64,000 bases of DNA from Lotus japonicus (taxonomy: Eukaryota > Streptophyta > Magnoliopsida > Fabales > Fabaceae): contig NC_080044.1 of the NCBI RefSeq assembly GCF_012489685.1, positions 81,082,732 through 81,146,731 of the forward strand, read 5' to 3'. Below the pieces are notes generated by a model that saw only the letters and a program-made list of their open reading frames with translations, was not told the DNA's origin and searched no databases. Shown piece after piece: positions 1 to 11,319 of this stretch. A program made the position numbers and the translations under genes. Each line of letters begins with the position of its first letter. The first letter of the stretch is position 1.

Positions 1-200
1 GTCTATGCTTCAATTGCAACCAACCGGGACATTTCTCCCAAGATTGCAAGGCACTCAGGGGCGAATCATCAGGGAATGTTGGGAAAGGAAAACAACTTGC
101 TACAGAGGAAAGGATTCATATCAAGGGAGGAGCAAGAGTTGAGGAGTCGAACGAGGAAGAACGTGGGAACGATGGTAATATTTTAACTGTTCTCGTATTC
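1..200 (+). pseudogene. gag C-terminal fragment with CCHC zinc knuckle
   Basis: Positions 6-47 read C-F-N-C-N-Q-P-G-H-F-S-Q-D-C, a C-X2-C-X4-H-X4-C nucleocapsid knuckle that binds RNA during packaging. The frame continues into a charged, Glu/Gly-rich stretch and then decays near 180-210. No protease aspartate motif was found between here and the reverse transcriptase. Confidence 0.8.
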
Positions 201-480
201 TAGAATAACTTACTCTTTTATATTCAAGCGAGTGTGACGCGCCTAACTTGTATTTACTACTTAGACTATGATCCTATGATTATTATCCCTAGTAGGACCT
301 TATTCGAAGTTGCTCGTGATTTAACTATAGAGGTTACACGAGATCTAGAATAGCACGCGGAGCTAGGGAGTTGTTTTACCGAGGCGTTGATAAGGAAGCT
401 AGGATCTCAGGGAAATTCCTTATGGGTACGAATCGTAGGATTTTAGGGCGTTTAGTTTTGAAGCGGAGTCGTTAGAGGAT

Positions 481-1203
481 CTTTCGGCAAAAGGGATTCA
501 TTCGACCGAGTGTTTCACCGTGGGGAGCGCCAGTGTTGTTAGTCAAGAAGAAGGACGGAAGGTCGAGATCGTGGGTGGATTATCGACAATTGAACAAGGC
601 GACGATCAAGAACAGATACCCGTTGCCGAGGATAGATGATTTGATGGACCAACTACGAGGGGCTACCGTATTTTCCAAGATAGATTTGAGGTCAGGCTAT
701 CGTCGGATCAGAGTGAAGATTGAGGATATACCGAAGACTGCTTTCAGGACACGTTAAGGACACTACGAGTACCTAGTGATGCCGTTTGGAGTGACGAATG
801 TACCTGCTGTTTTCATGGATTACATGAACCGCATCTTTCAGGAGTTCTTAGATCGGCGTGTGGTGGTGTTTATTGAGAACATATTGATCTATTCGAAGGA
901 CGCGAATAAACATGAAGGACATTTGCGCCAAGTTTTACAATTGTTGAGAGAGAAAAAGCTGTATGAGAACCCTTCCAAGTGTGAATTCTGGCTGGAGGAA
1001 GTCAATTTCTTAGGCCATGCTATCTCGAAGGAGGGCATAGCTGTGGATCCAGCGAAAGTGGAGACTGTTTTGGCTGGGGAGCAACCGAAGATGGTGACAG
1101 AGATCAGAAGTTCTGTGGATTTAGCTGGATATTATAGACGCTTCATTGAGGGATTTGCCAAGATTGTTGGACCTTTGACTCAATTGACGAGGAAGGATTA
1201 ATC
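481..1203 (+). pseudogene. Ty3/gypsy reverse transcriptase, nonsense-mutated
   Basis: The translated frame contains the usual gypsy RT landmarks in order: [62 protein letters not shown], the catalytic box, LGH and the YRRFI connection region. A single in-frame TAA at 755-757 breaks the frame between the fingers and the palm. The catalytic motif that normally reads F-x-D-D reads F-I-E-N (about 873-884), so both metal-binding aspartates are gone. RNase H and integrase are not recognisable downstream. The fragment cannot encode an active polymerase. Confidence 0.9.
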
Positions 1204-3569
1204 TTTTACATGGATTGAGGGTGTGTGGTTCCGTAGCAGAATCGTTAGGAACTTGATATCAGGATATTTGTGGTTACTGGATGTCAGGAACTCATTGTCT
1301 GTTCCAGTGGGTTTTTCTAAATTTCCACCTTCGATGTATTAGGCCTGATCAACCTAATATTGAGGGGGTGATATTCGGAATCACAGCTGATAATGGACCT
1401 TGATAGAAGGATGTGTAAGATGAATTTGAATTGATTGAGGATTAGTCGGATTTGGGAGGAAAGTTCGTGTTAAGCATTTGATTGTACAAGATTAAGATTT
1501 GAACCTTTGGAAGTTGATGATTTTCGTATAGACATTGATTGGTTAGTTCGTGTGATTACTCCAAGTAGAGGTAGACTAAGCCAATAGAATTGATGTTGGA
1601 AAATCTTTAAGTATTTTCTCGGAAGTTATGAAGTCATAGGTTATGTGATTTCTGACGTGGGATTATTAGAGATTAGATAGGTTGGATTTAATATCCGGTT
1701 ATAGATGATTGTTTGATGGTAGCGAGATTGAGAAGAATTAACTCTGAACTAGATTGTTATAGTCGAGTTCGAGGAATAAGTTTTGCTAAGCGTTGGATTA
1801 ATATGTGGAGACATTATAGTCTTAAGAGATGAATTTTCGCTTGAAAAGTGTTGAATTAATGATTAAGTTGGAGAAAGAAAGTTTTAGCATAAGTTGAATA
1901 CTTGAGGTTGGTGATATGGATTCCAAGGAAATATGCTGAGATTACTAAGTGAGATTTACTAAGTTGGATTGAAATCTTAGGGTTAAGATTGAATCTTGAG
2001 AGTCGAGAATCGCATACGAGTAAGAGATCTTACAGTTGTAGCTGTGACAATAGGAGTTGAATCTTAGAAGAATGAAGACCTGGAGATGGGTTTCGGGTTA
2101 AGACCATTGAGGTATAATATAAGAGTGATCTTGAAGTAAATGAATCTTGGGTTGTGTAGGGTCATAAGGTTGGTTATAAGTTGGTGATCGATTGATGTTG
2201 ATCATGAGGTTGCAGACATAATGAGCCATGTGATATGATTTGAATGATGTTAGCATAATAAGTTGTGGATGTGAAAGCATGACGACACTGGTCAGGTCGT
2301 TTGGGTAAGTGAAGGAGTTATAGTTTTTAAGAAACGGATATTCATTTAAGAAGTATTGAAGGATTAAAGGACATTAGAGGACCAAACTTGGAGAAGGTTT
2401 AGGTTTTAAATCTATGAATGTCTGTCTAAGGTGTGAAGGACTCAAAGTTTGTCAGAATTTGATTGGGAGATTAAGAAGTTGATTGACGAGATGGTGGTTG
2501 AGTCCCAAAAGGAGGGTGTTGGTGTTAAGATGAATACTTGAAGTTGTTATGTTTGGACAAGTTTCTTAGAGCTTAAGAGTGGATGAAACTTTGTTATGGA
2601 TTTTGATGATGCATATTACGGTTAACAAGTGAATTTTACTAAGGTTGAATGAGAATCCTAGGGCTAAGGTTGACCTAGTGAGCTGAGATTCATGTACACA
2701 TACGAGATTTAGTGGTGTTAGCGGTTACGATAGAGTTAAATCTCAGAATGTTGAAGGATCGGATGATAAGATGGCTAGTTAAGTCCCTTGAGGTATAGTT
2801 ATGATGTAATCTACTAGAGGATAAGTCTCGATTTATGCGAAGTGTTAGGGATTTCAGTAAGTGTAAATAGGTTTGAGTGAGGGAAGTTCTAAGGAAGAAG
2901 ACGATAATAATGGATTGTTAGATATTAAGAAGAGGATTATCTTATAAGTTGTTGGTAACTTGATGTTGAAGGGGATAAGATTAGTGAAGGACAAGAAATA
3001 AGGACATAAGTCGATTTTTAATTCGAATGGTGACTAAGTAGGAGATTGATTTCATTGTGCGAGTGATGATAGTTACGAAGTTGGATGTGACGTTAATGGA
3101 CTATTAGATTCCAACGCAATGTTTCGTCTAAGAGTTATCGAACGAACAAGTGATGGACTGTAGATGAAGATCACGAGGACAAGTTGAGTATCTACTTTGA
3201 GATGACAGAGAGGCACTGAGTTTAAGAAGAATTCCGGACGACCGAAAGTAAAGAAGTAAGTGGCTAAGGTTGTGCGACTGCACGGAATGCCAACCGGTAT
3301 CATTTCAAGCAGAGGTCCGACGCAAGTAATCGAGTCAGACGACATGAGGTTGAATGATGTTTTGTCTTTTGAGACGCCGATAGTTAGCAGTGGGGATAGA
3401 AGAGTGAAACAGTTAAGGGGAAGGCAGATTGCTTAAGTAAAGATTTTGAGGAACAATGACACAGGCACTACTACATGGGAATTGGAAGATAAGATCAAGG
3501 AACTGTATTCCGAACTTTTTGCAGAGCTCTGAGTTTCGAGGACGAAACTTTCTTTTTGGAGGGGAGTAT
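1204..3569 (+). pseudogene. degenerate pol region of the gypsy element
   Basis: About 2.4 kb of stop-rich sequence lies between the RT fragment and the LTR. No RNase H or integrase motif could be followed. Near 3,470-3,530 a short frame reads like the end of gypsy pol (TWELEDKIKELYSELF). It is followed by a string typical of this family just before the polypurine tract. No host gene is visible here. Confidence 0.6.
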
Positions 3570-4260
3570 TGTAAGACCTGGATTTTCAGAACAAGTTAAG
3601 TTTCCGACTCACACGTAGAAATAGTGTAAGCGTGACAGGAGTTTGACATTTGAGAAAGATTAATGAAGAAGAAAGTTCAGGAATTGCTTGAGGAATGTTG
3701 CGTAGCTGTTTTCGGAGTTAGTGCGAGTCGTCTGCACACCTGCCTTATGGCAAGCGTGTCCAGAATAGGCTATTTCGCTCTTAAAGCAACGTTTTGAGTG
3801 AGATTTCGAACTCTCGGAAAATTTAAAGATTCTTTTTATTTTTCCATCGACCAGCGTTTCATTTCGGAACTCTGGACTGTACGCACGATAGGTTTCACTT
3901 TTCGGATGTCCGCCGACGCTAATTTCTTTGCTTCGAAACCCTATTTTCGAGCAATGGATGAATACTTTTTCTATTCGGGACTTCTAACGAAGATTCCGTC
4001 CGCGTTGCCAGACTTGTTTCGACGTTTCCAATCTTTCTTCAGTTGGAAGTTTTGTCGTTTGAGCATCACAGCAAAAAGTAGTTTTTCGGGGCAGATTAAC
4101 CGACACCGCTTTTGAGTTTTTCGATATCGTTTTTCCCAAATCCTAGATATTTGTTTTGAGTTCTGGAATTCCGACGCCAGAATCTCTCTTAGAATTTCTC
4201 GGTGATCGTGCTGCAAAAATCGGAATCGCGAAATTTTCATTTTCCCGCGATTTCACCCGC

Positions 4261-4270
4261 CTATAAATAG
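4261..4270 (+). promoter_or_regulatory. LTR promoter TATA box
   Basis: CTATAAATAG lies 690 bp into the LTR and is followed by a pyrimidine-rich leader, so U3 probably ends about 25-30 bp downstream. The assignment rests on motif and position only. Confidence 0.55.
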
Positions 4271-5729
4271 CGCGAAAAAGCAAAATCCTCTCATTTTCTT
4301 TCCATTTGTGGCTGATTTCGTGGGGAGCAAGGGGGGAGGGGATTTCCGCGAAAACTTGACCAATCTTCGTGCAGTTCGTCCCTACTTCTAGGTATCGAGG
4401 TAACTATCATGAATCCTGCCTCTGATTTCTGTTTCTGCTGAGTTTCTGAAGTCGTTTCTGTGCTCTAAGTTTTGAGCTTTTTCTAAAATTGTCCGATTTC
4501 TCTGATTTCTCGCTTGGGTTATGTTCCTTATGTTCCCCTGAGTCTAAAACCTCTGTCAGTAAACTCTGATTGCGATTCAGTTGTCCAGGATCTGAAAAAT
4601 TGACTCAAAACTCTTTTTGTCTCACATTTCGAAACTTTATTGTCGAAAAGACTTAATATGACTTCGTGCCTTTAGGATTTGTTGTCACGGATATCATGAG
4701 GATCGTTGCTGTCAAATTTGTTTTCAGAACTGATAACTTTGAAGTTTTGAGCCTTTATTTTGGACCAAAATGCCCCTGCGTAGTCGTATTTCGACCCGAT
4801 TGTCCGAAAATTGTTCTGACAGTTTCTTTGCCTTAGTTTTACCCTAAAACTACCTTGTAAACTGATTTGATCGAAGAAAAAGAGCCGAAGCCCTTTTCTC
4901 CTTATGGCCGTGGGTTTTCCTAAGGGGAGGGGAGTTTTTCGTTTTCGAAAACTTGTCCTTTCGTACACGTTTGTCGTATTCTGAAGCTTTGATGCTTTGT
5001 CTATCGTTTATGTATTGTTTTACGATCGAACTAATCGATTTTGTTTGAATTCTGCTTTGTTTTTCTCCGAGGTTCAGTTGAAGGAACTTTGGAATATTCA
5101 GAGCAACTGTTTGAGGACAACCTTGATTTCGAAGCTGGAACAGCTCGAGGTTAGGGCAACTTACATATATATTAGCTATGAATGCATGATAGGCGTCGAT
5201 AAATTCGACTTATGTTTTATCTGATGTTATTTTTGATGATGAGTTGATGTTATGATGCTTTTCCATACTTGTGATGTTGTGCTTTTGTTGGATTGAGCGT
5301 TTTGACGCAATTTCGGAGTGGAGATTCATTGATCTGGTGATCTTTGATATTTCGGGTTGGATGAACAACCCTAGGCAAGTCCAAATGTGGGGTTTGAGAC
5401 TTAGCCATATGTTGGAATTCTTAGACTTTCCCCGGGAAATGTATTTTGGGTGATTGATCTTTGAAAACTTAGAATGATAGAGTTTTGAAAAACTAAAGAC
5501 TTGGGAAACTTAGACTTTGAGAAATAAACTCATAACTTGACTAATTCGAATTGAAACAATTTTTATTAACGTTTAAGCATAGGAGAACTGAAGGGGAAAA
5601 TATTTACGAAAGACGGGGAAAAGTCGACCTTTGCTGAGAGTTATTGGAATTGGGGAAAGCCACTAAGGTGAGCTATGGTGATGATTGAAGTCACCGAGTA
5701 CTTAGTACTCTTGGGGATTGTTGTGGAGC

Positions 5730-5876
5730 CGTGTTGTATTGACCGACACCTAGTGCTCTTGTTGTTTGGGCTGTGTTGTATTGACCGACACTAGACCCTT
5801 GTGTATTCTGTGGATGGAGTTGTGTTGTATTGACCGACACTTACTCCGAGTTGTGTTGTATTGACCGACACTAACT
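5730..5876 (+). repeat. four copies of a 19-bp motif in the LTR
   Basis: GTGTTGTATTGACCGACAC recurs four times (near 5,731, 5,771, 5,821 and 5,852) with differing spacers. It forms an irregular direct-repeat cluster within the LTR. Confidence 0.85.
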
Positions 5877-5965
5877 CATGGGTTTGTTGAGATTGGGTTG
5901 TGAGCTAAACACTTTCGTGGTAAGGACGATTCGTTGTTTGGCTAACCACGTTGCATTCAATCGGG

Positions 5966-6157
5966 TGAATAACGGGAATGGTTCACCTGTGCATATCATG
6001 GTGAATAACGGGAATGGTTCACCTTGCATTAATGATGAATAACGGGAATGGTTCATCATTCGGTGAATAACGGGAATGGTTCACCAAGGATGAATAACGG
6101 GAATGGTTCATCCAGGATGGATTTCATCCAGGATGGATAACGGGAATGGTCCATCCA
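5966..6157 (+). repeat. six copies of a 20-bp motif in the LTR
   Basis: A unit close to GAATAACGGGAATGGTTCAC recurs six times (starting near 5,966, 6,002, 6,036, 6,063, 6,090 and 6,132). The spacers are unequal and the motif drifts slightly toward the end. Confidence 0.85.
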
Positions 6158-7130
6158 TAGTGAAAATGCTTCACTTGTGGCGAACGGGAACGCGTCACAA
6201 ATCCGGATACATATTGTGCATTTCACGCATACATTCATGCTGACTGAGATTGTGTGTTGTTTGTTTATTGAAGCAATGTTAGAGCCATAACATGCTAGGA
6301 TTGTTTATATGTATATATATCAACATATATCTATACCCCATATCACATGTTGAGTGTATATCTACTTATTGTTGTGAGTTGACCCTAGCGCCTTGGCTTT
6401 GTTTGTATGTTTGTGTTTGGGCGGTCGGCCTGCTGCCAGATGTCGATGGCCGACTGGTGTTCGATGGTCTCTCCCTCGGGGGGATCAGATATGAGCTTGT
6501 GGATCGGGATGCCCCCACCGCTTGGGTGATCGATGTTGTGGGTCATCGAGCGACGTACCGGGGAAGGGTCATGGAGGACCGGACTGACGAGTGTGAACAT
6601 CTGACGAAAGAAGTTCTACGACGCATGGAGCTGAGCTTCAACTTGCCGTCTTCAGTTCGCCGAGGACTCGGATGTGTGAGCAGTTATGGGTTGGTAGAGT
6701 TAGGCAGGCGTCATATTTGTGTAGAGCTCTGATTCGTTTTGCTTTTGGGACGGGGTAGGTTCCCGACGCATGGCTTTTGTGTGGTTCTCTTATTGAGGGA
6801 TCACAGTGAGTCAGTCGGACTATAGGAGTCTTTGCTTAGGCCATTTTGAGGCCGACTTTCTCCCAGTGGATTGTAATTATAACCTTTTCACTCACACTTC
6901 TGGATCTGTAACTATTTGCCTACGGGCACACTACTTTGGAGTCACTGCGAGTGCGCGTGACATGGGAGTGCAGCTGAGGCTGTACATGTGTATATATTTG
7001 TGTGTTGGTTGGGTTTTGTCTTTATTTTCTATTGCTTGATTTAAAAGGTATCAAACAAAAAAATTACCTGTTTTCAGCGTAAAGTCTATTTTTGGTTACT
7101 AAAGTGACACCTGGAAATCGGGGTGTTACA

Positions 7131-7434
7131 GGGGGTTAACGTCAGGGAGGCAAAATGGGATTTTTAAAGTTTAGGGACTCTAATGACACATATCGCTTTC
7201 GTGGGGGACCAAAAGTACAATTAAGCCTTAATTATATTATTAATATTTTTCAATTAAAATATTATTAAATAATACCACATCAGCAATCTGTTAGATTTCT
7301 GACGGAATGCTAACGGAAGACCAAAAGTGCAACTGTGTGTATAGTTGAGGGACGAGTTTTGCTAATTTTGAAGTTTAGGGACGATTTTCGCAGGAAGGCC
7401 ATAGTTGGGGGACCAAAAGTGCAATTAAGCCTAT
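7131..7434. repeat. two same-orientation ends of Mutator-like TIR elements
   Basis: Two segments, ending at 7,226 and 7,434, both finish with GGGGGACCAAAAGTRCAATTAAGCC. This is very close to the right terminus of the complete element at 62,126-63,627. The gypsy LTR abuts the first segment, so the retrotransposon probably landed inside such an element and the rest of it lies outside the window. Confidence 0.55.
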
Positions 7435-7457
7435 ATTTTTCCTTTTCATATCCCTTA

Positions 7458-8002
7458 GGCTTAAATATGTTGGAGGTCCCTATAAAATAGTGGTCCTTTG
7501 GTTAAGGACCCTATAAATTTTTTTGGGTGGAATAAGCCCCCAATGTGAAAATAATATATAGTGATAAGCCCCTGTCGTAAGGTTCCGTTTAATTTTTTAT
7601 GATTCTGCAAACAGCGCTGACGTGAATTATATTTTGTAAAAATTATTAGGGTGCCACGTAAGTAAATTAAGGTTGAAAAAATAAAAAAATAAAAACCCAA
7701 AGTAAAAAACCCAAGTAAAATCTCCAAACGTACTTGGGTTGTTTACTTTGGATTTTTATTTATTTTTTATTTTTTTAACCCTAATTAACTTACGTGGCAC
7801 CCTCTTTATTTGAATAATTTTCACAAAATATAATCCACGTCATGTCCGTTAACAGAATCATCAGAAATTAAACGGAACCTCACGGCAGGGGCTTATCACT
7901 ATATATTATTTTCACATTAAGGGCTTATTCCACCCAAAAAAATTTGTAGGGGCCTAAACCAAAGGACCCTTATTTTAGAGGGACCTCCGACATATTTAAG
8001 CC
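7458..8002. mobile_element. palindromic Mutator-like MITE, 545 bp
   Basis: The element starts GGCTTAAATATGT and ends ACATATTTAAGCC. The two halves are inverted copies of each other over roughly 250 bp per arm, so the whole can fold back. It is flanked by a perfect 9-bp duplication, TATCCCTTA, at 7,449-7,457 and 8,003-8,011. A 9-bp duplication is the hallmark of Mutator-superfamily insertion. It has no coding capacity and sits about 600 bp downstream of the BAM4 stop codon. Confidence 0.9.
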
Positions 8003-8610
8003 TATCCCTTATGTACTAGTACTATACTACTATAGGCCATGGGGTGCAAAATCAAGCATTGATTAGAGTAAGACCCTGTTAAGTACAGTTAAGCAAGTCT
8101 TGGAACTCAACTACTTAATTAATTGAAAGCCTGAACCCGTGTGACAAATCTGATACAAAAGTTTATCCAAATTAACAATGATTATTTAAACAATTTTCCA
8201 ACCCCAAAATGTAAATATGTAATATAATGGGATCGATAGTAAATGTACACTACAGTTGAAATCTGAATAGAGTCTACTCTAAGACATCCACCAAATGCTA
8301 TAAAACCAGCATGTAAAGAGTGCATCTAAACAGAGCAAGAGATTAAAAAGGTACTATCTGGTTTCAATATTCAGTCTATTTGAAATATAGGTACAAGTGG
8401 ATAACATGCCAACCATATAAAAAATCTGGAAGGCAGTGTAATGTGGCAATTCAAAGAGGTAACTAGTAGCCGAAAAGCAATAAAAGAATCATGCGAAGAA
8501 TCAGCAGTAACTGCACATTTTACAACACTAGACAGAAGGCCATTAGATTTTCATCCAACGATGGTGATAATAGTAAAGTATACCTTCTACAACAGAGGTC
8601 GAACCTAGTT

Positions 8611-11310
8611 TCAACAGAGCTGGTAGAGCTGGTACAATAGTCCTAACTCTGCAGCCCATTGTGTGGTCTTCAACCTTTTGTGACCAACAGAACTTAATCT
8701 GGCTCGAAAAATGTTCCTATCAGACATTTGCCTCACAAAACGAGTAAACCGATCCCAATTTCGGGGTTCAAACATATTTCTGCCCATTCTTACAAAGTTG
8801 AACGAAAAGGGACGCTTCTCAATCCCGCTCGAGTAATATGTGGACATCTTTAGCACCTGGGAAAACCCATCATCATCCAAATCAGTTGAAAAATTTTGAC
8901 CTTCGAGTGATATGTCACAGAGCCTAGCAGTCAGCAAAAGCTGTCTAAGAAAACCTTCAGGGCTACCATCTGGATTGATCTTCTTCATTACTTCATCTTG
9001 CATTTCAAAACAAGAGCAGCACAATGAGAATCCATATTTACTAAACATGCGAGCAATGGGTAAGTACCCATCCCTGTTTGAAGTGTTATAGTAGCCTGCT
9101 GTTAACTCTGATGGATGGGATTGTGTGACATAGTGCCAGTGAATAGCAGCCACTTTTGCTGATATATGGACTTCAGTACCTCTAAATATAGTTTCTGCTT
9201 CCCTACAAATTCTCTCGCCATGCATTAGCAGCATATCTGAGTACCATTCAAGGAAAAATTGACCATATGGTGTGTTCCAAGAACCATCCCCATTTTTAAA
9301 GAATTCAGTATGCTCAGGATTTCGCATCAAACTTCCAGTGCCAAATGGACCACCATTTCCCCATTCACGCTTTCCAATATTTCTTGCAGAAGCGTTTAGA
9401 GAAGCAAGCATATACTGGCAGGTGGCAATCATGAGAAGAAGAAAGTTTAACATGATATGAATCATAGGACATCATAAAGTATGCAAATTGTTTGTGACCG
9501 GTCTCCCAGAACACAAAGCAATAACAATTCTACAACTCTATAAACTAATAGATAAAACTGAATTTTCATCCTACCTTATCATAGCACTGAAACTCTCCAA
9601 GTTCATGAGGCCAAGCCAAATTTGGCTTTTGGAAAGAGAATGAAGGATATCTTAGTTCACCACCAGGACCCATGCCAATCTGTACTCCCTGCAAAATGAA
9701 CAGTGTTACACAAACTACAATGAACATCTGATAATAACATCTTGGAATTTGAATCTTCATTGGACTATAACATCCCAAAATCATCCTAAGAACCTTACTA
9801 TAATGATAACACCAAGTGAGGGCCTGAAAGTATCCCTGAAACTCCGCATAAAATCTGCATATGCTTGAATAGGAGACCGTCCACGTAGCACAGGAAGGAT
9901 ATCACATCCAAGGGAAATGTACTCAGCATTTCTTCTTCCAAATCTGTCAGAATATGCTAAGTCTGGATCTTTGTTCATCTCATCAAGCACCCAGAGAGGA
10001 AGCGGTATCCTACATGATGGGAACAAACTTCTACAGTATGAGGCTTATTACAAGAAAAAAAAAGTAGTATTAATTATTCAACATAAAGTCATAAACTAAA
10101 TCAACTCTACTTATATCAAGGCAACATGCCCACACAATATTAAATGATAAAATTATAAGCCAGAATGATCATTTGCCTACAAACTACCAAAAGATACTAG
10201 TAAAAGGTCTGTTTGTTTCTGGAGATGTGAAAGACAAGCAACCAATAATCAAGTATCTAAAGCCTCAATCACAACAATGACAATCACGCCTTATCCTACT
10301 AGGTAAGATAAATTACATGGATCCATCAGTGCCATTTAGCGGAAAAATATATGAAAAAGCTGAAGAGTCCGTTGCCAACTGCCAACACAAACATCGTCTT
10401 TCATATTAATTTCTTAAACACAGTGAGCCTCAGGTACCTACTTATTATGTCATTTCAAGGGCCATAGCATAGGTTCAATGATTTTGCAAGAAACAGCACC
10501 TAAAAGGATAAAATGAGTACCATGTCATGATCAAAACAGTTGAATTCAGCATTGCATTGCTGATCTAAACTGCAAACAAAACAAGCGCTTAATCCGCTTA
10601 TAGACTTAAACACATATTAAATCAAAATCCCCTGCCTTTCACAAACTCAGCTAATAAACCAACCACCTTTTCTCGAAGCATAATTGCAGTAACCACTTGA
10701 AAGCTAATCATATCTAATTATCTATCATAGAGATTATAGACAAAGATAACTATATCTAATTGAAAATTCAGAGTGAAGATTACCAATTGGGATCATCAGG
10801 GACTGTTCCATGCTGGTGAAACGCAAGAACAGCACGAACCTTGAGACCACACATGCTAGCCATCATGACCAGTTCACGATACCCTCTCCAATCATAAACC
10901 CTAGGCTCATTCCTCTCCACCAACCCCCACCAAATCTCCAAAGCCACGCCTTCCACACCCGCGGCGGCGAGCGCCTTGAGGGACTGCATCATAGCTTTGG
11001 GCCTCCAAATCCTGCCCTCTACACCGACGGTGTTCACTGGAAGCGTCACGAACACCGGCGATTCCCGCCTCCGACGCTGCGGGGAAAGGTCATGGTGGAG
11101 CTCGTAGGGAACATCGCCGTTGTTGTCCGGCGAGACGGACGAGGATAGGGACGAGTTGAGACGAGAAGAGACGGCGAGTCGGCGAGTTCGGGTTCCGCGT
11201 AACTGAGTCATGGTGACTCGGCATGGGAAGCGTGTGAGGTGAGTCAAATCGGTCCGAGTGGAGATGAAGGAAGGTGAGAAACTCGCGGTTGATTGTGATG
11301 GGATCGCCAT
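8611..11310 (-). CDS. BAM4: beta-amylase, non-catalytic BAM4-like
   Basis: Four exons join in frame with GT-AG introns: 11310-10784, 10009-9799, 9688-9575 and 9414-8611 (551 aa). The first 75 or so residues are Ser/Arg-rich, like a plastid transit peptide. The glycosyl hydrolase 14 fold follows, with [56 protein letters not shown] and ELTAGYYN. The first catalytic Glu is kept (E257 in GELRYPS). The second, Glu380 in soybean beta-amylase within GENAL, is replaced by Gln (Q457 in GQNF). The flexible substrate loop after FHQ is also divergent. Arabidopsis BAM4 is known as a plastid beta-amylase without catalytic activity that promotes starch breakdown at night, and this gene fits that type. An upstream in-frame ATG at 11,319 would add three residues. 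BAM4 rather than another inactive paralogue is an inference from the motifs. Confidence 0.85.
10010..10783 (-). other. BAM4 intron 1
   Basis: This 774-bp AT-rich intron starts GTAATC on the minus strand and ends TGTAG. It splits the Trp codon of the PNW/IPLP junction. No repeat or nested gene is visible in it. Confidence 0.8.
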
Positions 11311-11319
11311 TGATTGCAA

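Larger units (their letters stand above)
1..7130 (+). mobile_element. Ty3/gypsy LTR retrotransposon, 3' portion, decayed
   Basis: The window opens inside a plus-strand Ty3/gypsy element whose 5' end lies outside. In order it shows a gag-type CCHC zinc knuckle (6-47), a broken reverse transcriptase (481-1203), a long stretch of degenerate pol with no usable frame, a remnant of the pol C-terminus with the family's TWE-type motif (about 3,470-3,530), the frequent plant gypsy tail string ttcgaggacgaaactttc, a purine-rich tract (about 3,558-3,567) and a 3' LTR (3,570-7,130). The tail string and long LTR suggest the Tekay/chromovirus side of the family, which is an inference. The element is dead, with nonsense codons and a mutated polymerase active site. 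The 5' LTR is not in the window, so target duplication and age cannot be measured here. Confidence 0.9.
3570..7130 (+). repeat. 3' LTR, 3.56 kb
   Basis: The LTR begins TGTAAGACCTGG directly after a purine-rich tract and ends GGGGTGTTACA, giving the TG...CA termini of an LTR. It is long for a gypsy LTR. It contains a TATA box, two families of short internal repeats, and a locally GC-richer stretch (6,375-7,040) with an open frame of 146 codons (6,292-6,732) that matches nothing I recognise. The boundaries come from termini and context only, because the partner LTR is outside the window. Confidence 0.8.

Noticed and set aside
6292..6732. 146-codon open frame within the gypsy LTR
   Set aside because: It lies wholly inside an LTR, begins in hydrophobic low-information sequence and matches no family I know. 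Treated as chance in a GC-richer segment.
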